From NCBI GenBank assembly GCA_025362915.1, contig JANYEU010000042.1:1-6372 (forward strand): DNA of 6,372 nucleotides, in the 5' to 3' direction. Every line of letters starts with the position of its first letter. Position 1 is the first letter of the stretch. Position numbers and translations under genes: made by a program. The notes under the pieces are model-generated. The model made no database searches. It saw nothing but the letters and a program-made list of their open reading frames with translations, and was not told the DNA's origin. The DNA is from Chitinophagaceae bacterium (GTDB lineage Bacteria > Bacteroidota > Bacteroidia > Chitinophagales > Chitinophagaceae). Shown here in pieces: positions 6,183 through 6,372 of this stretch.

Positions 6183-6218
6183 TTGGGATGAGGTCTAACC
6201 ACAATGCTTATATAATGA

Positions 6219-6372
6219 CTAGCTAACCAGCACATCGCCAGTCATTTCCTTAGGTATGGGCAAGCCCATTACCGAAAGGATAGACGGAGCAATATCGCCT
6301 AGCTTACCGGCTTTCACGGTACCATGCCACTCTTTATCTAGCACAAACAACGGAACCAAATTGAGCGAATGC
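6219..6372 (-). CDS. gpmI: 2,3-bisphosphoglycerate-independent phosphoglycerate mutase, C-terminal 50 residues (cut by window edge)
   Basis: The minus-strand frame enters at the right edge and ends at TAG (6221-6219). The 50 residues visible include HSLNLVPLFVLD, then GKLGDIAPSILSVMGLPIP and KEMTGDVLV. These match the C-terminal end of the cofactor-independent phosphoglycerate mutase, where the His of HS(L/T)NPVP is one of the metal ligands and the (L)xDIAPTxLxLxGxxxPxEMTG block closes the protein. The enzyme interconverts 3- and 2-phosphoglycerate in glycolysis. The usual Pro of NPVP is Leu here (NLVP). The protein ends only a few residues after EMTG, as is normal for the family, so the C-terminus looks intact. 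Most of the gene, including the Ser nucleophile region, lies outside the window. Confidence 0.9.
   Translation of the reverse strand, partial: HSLNLVPLFVLDKEWHGTVKAGKLGDIAPSILSVMGLPIPKEMTGDVLVS

Larger units (their letters stand above)
6086..6198. repeat. Inverted pair of hairpin elements in the convergent gap
   Basis: TTAGACCTCA (6086-6095) and TGAGGTCTAA (6189-6198) are exact 10-base inverted copies, beginning one base after the MBL stop codon. Each is followed, reading inward, by a strong hairpin related to the other: CTCTCC with an A-rich loop and GGAGAG. This looks like two copies of one element facing each other around centre 6142. I recall words of this kind (CCTCACCC... CTCTCC AAA GGAGAG) as dispersed intergenic repeats in Bacteroidota. 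They probably serve as terminators for both converging genes. Confidence 0.7.

Overview
This window looks like chromosomal DNA of a member of the Bacteroidota, probably Chitinophagales or a close relative. It is AT-rich. Three genes have a TAnnTTTG-type box just upstream, the form of the Bacteroidota -7 promoter element, and clear Shine-Dalgarno sequences are absent. The gene content also fits: a TIGR02757/DUF2400 protein, a lipoprotein with an SbsA-type Ig-like domain that begins right after the lipobox region, and a GH115 family enzyme. The genus is not resolvable from the sequence.

Layout. Four genes lie on the minus strand from 4682 down to the left edge. They are a secreted GH115 alpha-glucuronidase (2184-4682), an Ig-like-domain lipoprotein (643-2052), a 70-residue protein resembling addiction-module components (382-594), and the first 121 residues of a TIGR02757/DUF2400 protein (1-365). 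A hairpin at 2116-2132 and a -7 box at 2072-2079 separate GH115 from the lipoprotein gene, so the last three genes probably form their own transcription unit. On the plus strand an MBL-fold hydrolase (5296-6084) is transcribed divergently from GH115. It converges on the C-terminal end of 2,3-bisphosphoglycerate-independent phosphoglycerate mutase (minus strand, 6219 to the right edge). Two hairpins in inverted orientation fill the convergent gap. The genes share no obvious pathway: this is a housekeeping-type neighbourhood with one carbohydrate-active enzyme, and no SusC/SusD pair is in view.

The most unusual part is the 613-base divergent intergenic region (4683-5295). It contains a 184-base nested palindrome (4940-5123) built from four 42-base units. 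Each unit has its own dyad, and the dyad centres are exactly 42 bases apart. The unit pairs are also mirrored around one global centre at 5031.5. The outer arms match at 28 of 31 positions, all three differences being transitions, and the two inner 16-base cores are exact inverted copies. Just downstream is a separate tract of seven degenerate 7-base units (5219-5267) that runs into the -7 box of the MBL gene. I do not recognise either element as a named family. The nested palindrome is my main candidate for something undescribed.
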